Source: Chloroflexota bacterium (GTDB taxonomy: Bacteria > Chloroflexota > Dehalococcoidia > UBA1151 > TMED-70). From it: 5,769 nt of DNA. The notes under the pieces were generated by a model. That model was not told the DNA's origin. It was given only the letters and a program-made list of their open reading frames with translations, and ran no database searches. Within the stretch, counting starts at the first letter, position 1. Every line of letters starts with the position of its first letter. The translations under genes were made by a program, and so were the position numbers. This document shows, one piece after another, positions 4,791-5,769 of this stretch. Location: assembly GCA_002711965.1 (NCBI GenBank), contig PASM01000025.1:16000-21768 (forward strand), in the 5' to 3' direction.

Positions 4791-5437
4791 ACAATTCTAT
4801 TTATTTGTATATCGGTGCCAAGAGATAATTTTTGTTTAAAAATAGGTGGACTAACACCATATTGCTTAAATTTTGAATTACAAAAATATTGTCGGATGTG
4901 TTCGTCGATTGCACCAATATTGTTTATATTAAAATCTAATAACTCTTTAGCACAAGAGCCTTTTATCAAATACGATTCGGTTGTTAATTGAATTGGTGGA
5001 TTGTACAATATTGGAACAACATCTTTTAGCGAGTTGTTGCGAAAAAATCGATTATTTAGAAATATAATTCCCCAGTCATTTGGGAATGTGAGATTAGATA
5101 CATACTTTATTGGATTATCTATATTTTTAGCAAACATAACATCATCTTCAAAAATAAGATAAATTGCATTATCTGAATAATCGAGTTTTTTATATATGTT
5201 TAAGTGAGATAAGCAACAACCAATAACTCCAGGGCTTTTTGGTTTTTTACGAATAATATTCCATGGATTTATTGTTTTTAGCATTTCTTTAGTATATTCA
5301 ATAGTTTTACCATCAACTGCTTCTATTACTTCAAAATTACTATTAACATCTAATTTATTTAGTATATTTTCATTAAAGTACTTTAGTCTATCGGGGCGTC
5401 GTTTTAGATTTATTAAAAAAGTTTTATCTATTTTCAT
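4784..5437 (-). CDS. Glycosyltransferase family 25 (LPS/procollagen galactosyltransferase type)
   Basis: The 217-residue product matches the whole GT25 fold. It has FLINLKRRPDRLKYF (7-21), the nucleotide-sugar-binding opening of the family; EAVDGK (39-44); GVIGCCLSHLNIYKKL (70-85), the family's G-C-x-x-S-H helix; and YLIFEDDV (93-100), whose Glu-Asp-Asp (97-99) is the DxD-like metal/donor site. Further on are TTESYLIKGSCAKELLD (152-168) and IDEHIRQYF (177-185), with D178 in the position of a conserved acid, and YGVSPPIFKQ (193-202). The length is close to that of single-domain GT25 enzymes, with no signal peptide or membrane anchor. Mimivirus-type viruses use GT25 enzymes to glycosylate virion proteins such as collagen-like fibres. 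Here the obvious candidate target in cis is the lectin-like protein at 1-2415. The donor and acceptor sugars cannot be deduced. The gene starts at the first ATG after a hairpin and T/G-rich gap. Confidence 0.9.
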   Translation of the reverse strand: MKIDKTFLINLKRRPDRLKYFNENILNKLDVNSNFEVIEAVDGKTIEYTKEMLKTINPWNIIRKKPKSPGVIGCCLSHLNIYKKLDYSDNAIYLIFEDDVMFAKNIDNPIKYVSNLTFPNDWGIIFLNNRFFRNNSLKDVVPILYNPPIQLTTESYLIKGSCAKELLDFNINNIGAIDEHIRQYFCNSKFKQYGVSPPIFKQKLSLGTDIQINRIVK

Positions 5438-5449
5438 TTAATCATATAA

Positions 5450-5471
5450 TTGTATTAGTTCTTTAATACAA
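5450..5471. promoter_or_regulatory. 8-bp hairpin in the glycosyltransferase leader
   Basis: TTGTATTA (5450-5457) and TAATACAA (5464-5471) pair around a 6-nt loop, 12 nt upstream of the glycosyltransferase ATG. It may be the end signal of the gene to the right or a leader structure. AT-rich composition makes chance possible. Confidence 0.3.
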
Positions 5472-5484
5472 AACTAAAAAAAAA

Positions 5485-5571
5485 TTTTTATTTGGTTTTT
5501 GTTTTTTTTGATTTTTATTTGTTTTTGGTTTTAGTACATACAAAGGGATTGGGGGGTTGATTTTTTTGGGT
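5485..5571. other. T/G-rich low-complexity intergenic stretch
   Basis: These 87 nt contain only two C residues on the plus strand. They consist of T runs broken by G, including an imperfect 18-nt direct repeat (5484-5501 and 5511-5528, both beginning ATTTTTATTTG) and a G6 run at 5551-5556. The minus-strand transcript leaving the right-edge gene would be A/C-rich and unstructured here. No promoter octamer was found in this gap. The stretch separates two minus-strand genes of very different codon use. Confidence 0.6.
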
Positions 5572-5769
5572 TTATACGAGATTTTCTTCGTAATATTCAA
5601 CAAGAGTCTTTCTCAAGTCGTTAAGGCTTGTATCGAGTTGGATCGTTTCAGCAAGTCCAGCACATCCAATCATATGCATCATCTTATCCCTCTTCATGTG
5701 CTTCTTGATGTAAACCTTGACTTCCTTGTTGTCCTTCTTGGCTAAGTCGGTCAATGCTTGGCTCAGTTT
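5572..5769 (-). CDS. C-terminal end of an unidentified protein, 5' partial
   Basis: The frame is open from the right edge of the window to the TAA at 5572-5574, giving 65 residues. The start lies outside, and the TTG at 5754 is only an internal Leu. The visible part is alpha-helical, with a Lys-rich first half (AKKDNKEVKVYIKKHMKRDK) followed by MMHMIGCAGLAETIQLDTSLNDL and a C-terminal helix ending VEYYEENLV. I do not recognise the family. Codon use differs sharply from the flanking glycosyltransferase: nine of ten Lys codons are AAG, and Asp, Tyr, Ile and Asn often end in C. This is what highly expressed virion genes of AT-rich giant viruses can look like, or a gene acquired from a less AT-rich host. 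That the frame is real rather than a shadow is supported by the codon pattern. The opposite-strand ORF at 5557-5745 has no protein-like features. Confidence 0.65.
   Translation of the reverse strand, partial: KLSQALTDLAKKDNKEVKVYIKKHMKRDKMMHMIGCAGLAETIQLDTSLNDLRKTLVEYYEENLV

Noticed and set aside
5557..5745. Plus-strand ORF of 62 codons at the right edge
   Set aside because: It is antisense to the partial minus-strand gene, whose AAG and C-ending codon pattern is gene-like; the plus-strand frame begins in low-complexity DNA.

Overview
The window looks like a piece of a large eukaryote-infecting DNA virus genome (Nucleocytoviricota, most likely Imitervirales, the mimivirus-like order). The reasons are AT-rich, intron-free genes packed with 16-134 nt gaps on both strands; a typical giant-virus gene mix (family 25 glycosyltransferase, small SAM methyltransferase, long multi-domain lectin-like protein, short F-box-like hypothetical); a mimivirus-type early-promoter-like octamer; and a hairpin at a convergent gene end. 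The assignment is inferred from content, since no hallmark gene (capsid, polymerase, packaging ATPase) lies inside the window.

Layout from left to right. Positions 1-2415 (+) hold the 3' part of a very long surface or fibre-like protein: two concanavalin/laminin-G-like modules, a 49-residue Pro-Glu hinge, and a compositionally different C-terminal module. Tail-to-tail with it runs a minus-strand block read from right to left: an F-box-like hypothetical protein (4086-4412), a class I methyltransferase (3361-3999) and an atypical short-chain dehydrogenase with a signal/plastid-presequence-like N-terminus (2496-3254). The two gaps in this block share a 24-nt motif. The gap before the dehydrogenase also carries the last 14 codons of a deleted paralogue of the F-box-like gene.

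Divergent from the F-box-like gene is a 92-residue PQ-loop/SemiSWEET-type membrane protein (4489-4767, +). It converges on a GT25 glycosyltransferase (4784-5437, -) across a 9-bp GAAA-loop hairpin that probably ends both transcripts. After a 134-nt gap, partly low-complexity and T/G-rich, the right edge holds the C-terminal end of another minus-strand gene (5572-5769) whose codon use is strikingly different from its neighbours.

Functionally, the adhesin-like protein, the GT25 and perhaps the methyltransferase fit virion surface and glycan decoration. The PQ-loop protein and the dehydrogenase look like host-metabolism genes. The most notable signals are the mosaic composition of the adhesin across its repeat hinge, the microhomology-type scar of a deleted paralogue, the shared intergenic motif, and the possible plastid targeting of a viral oxidoreductase, which would point to an algal host with a red-type secondary plastid.
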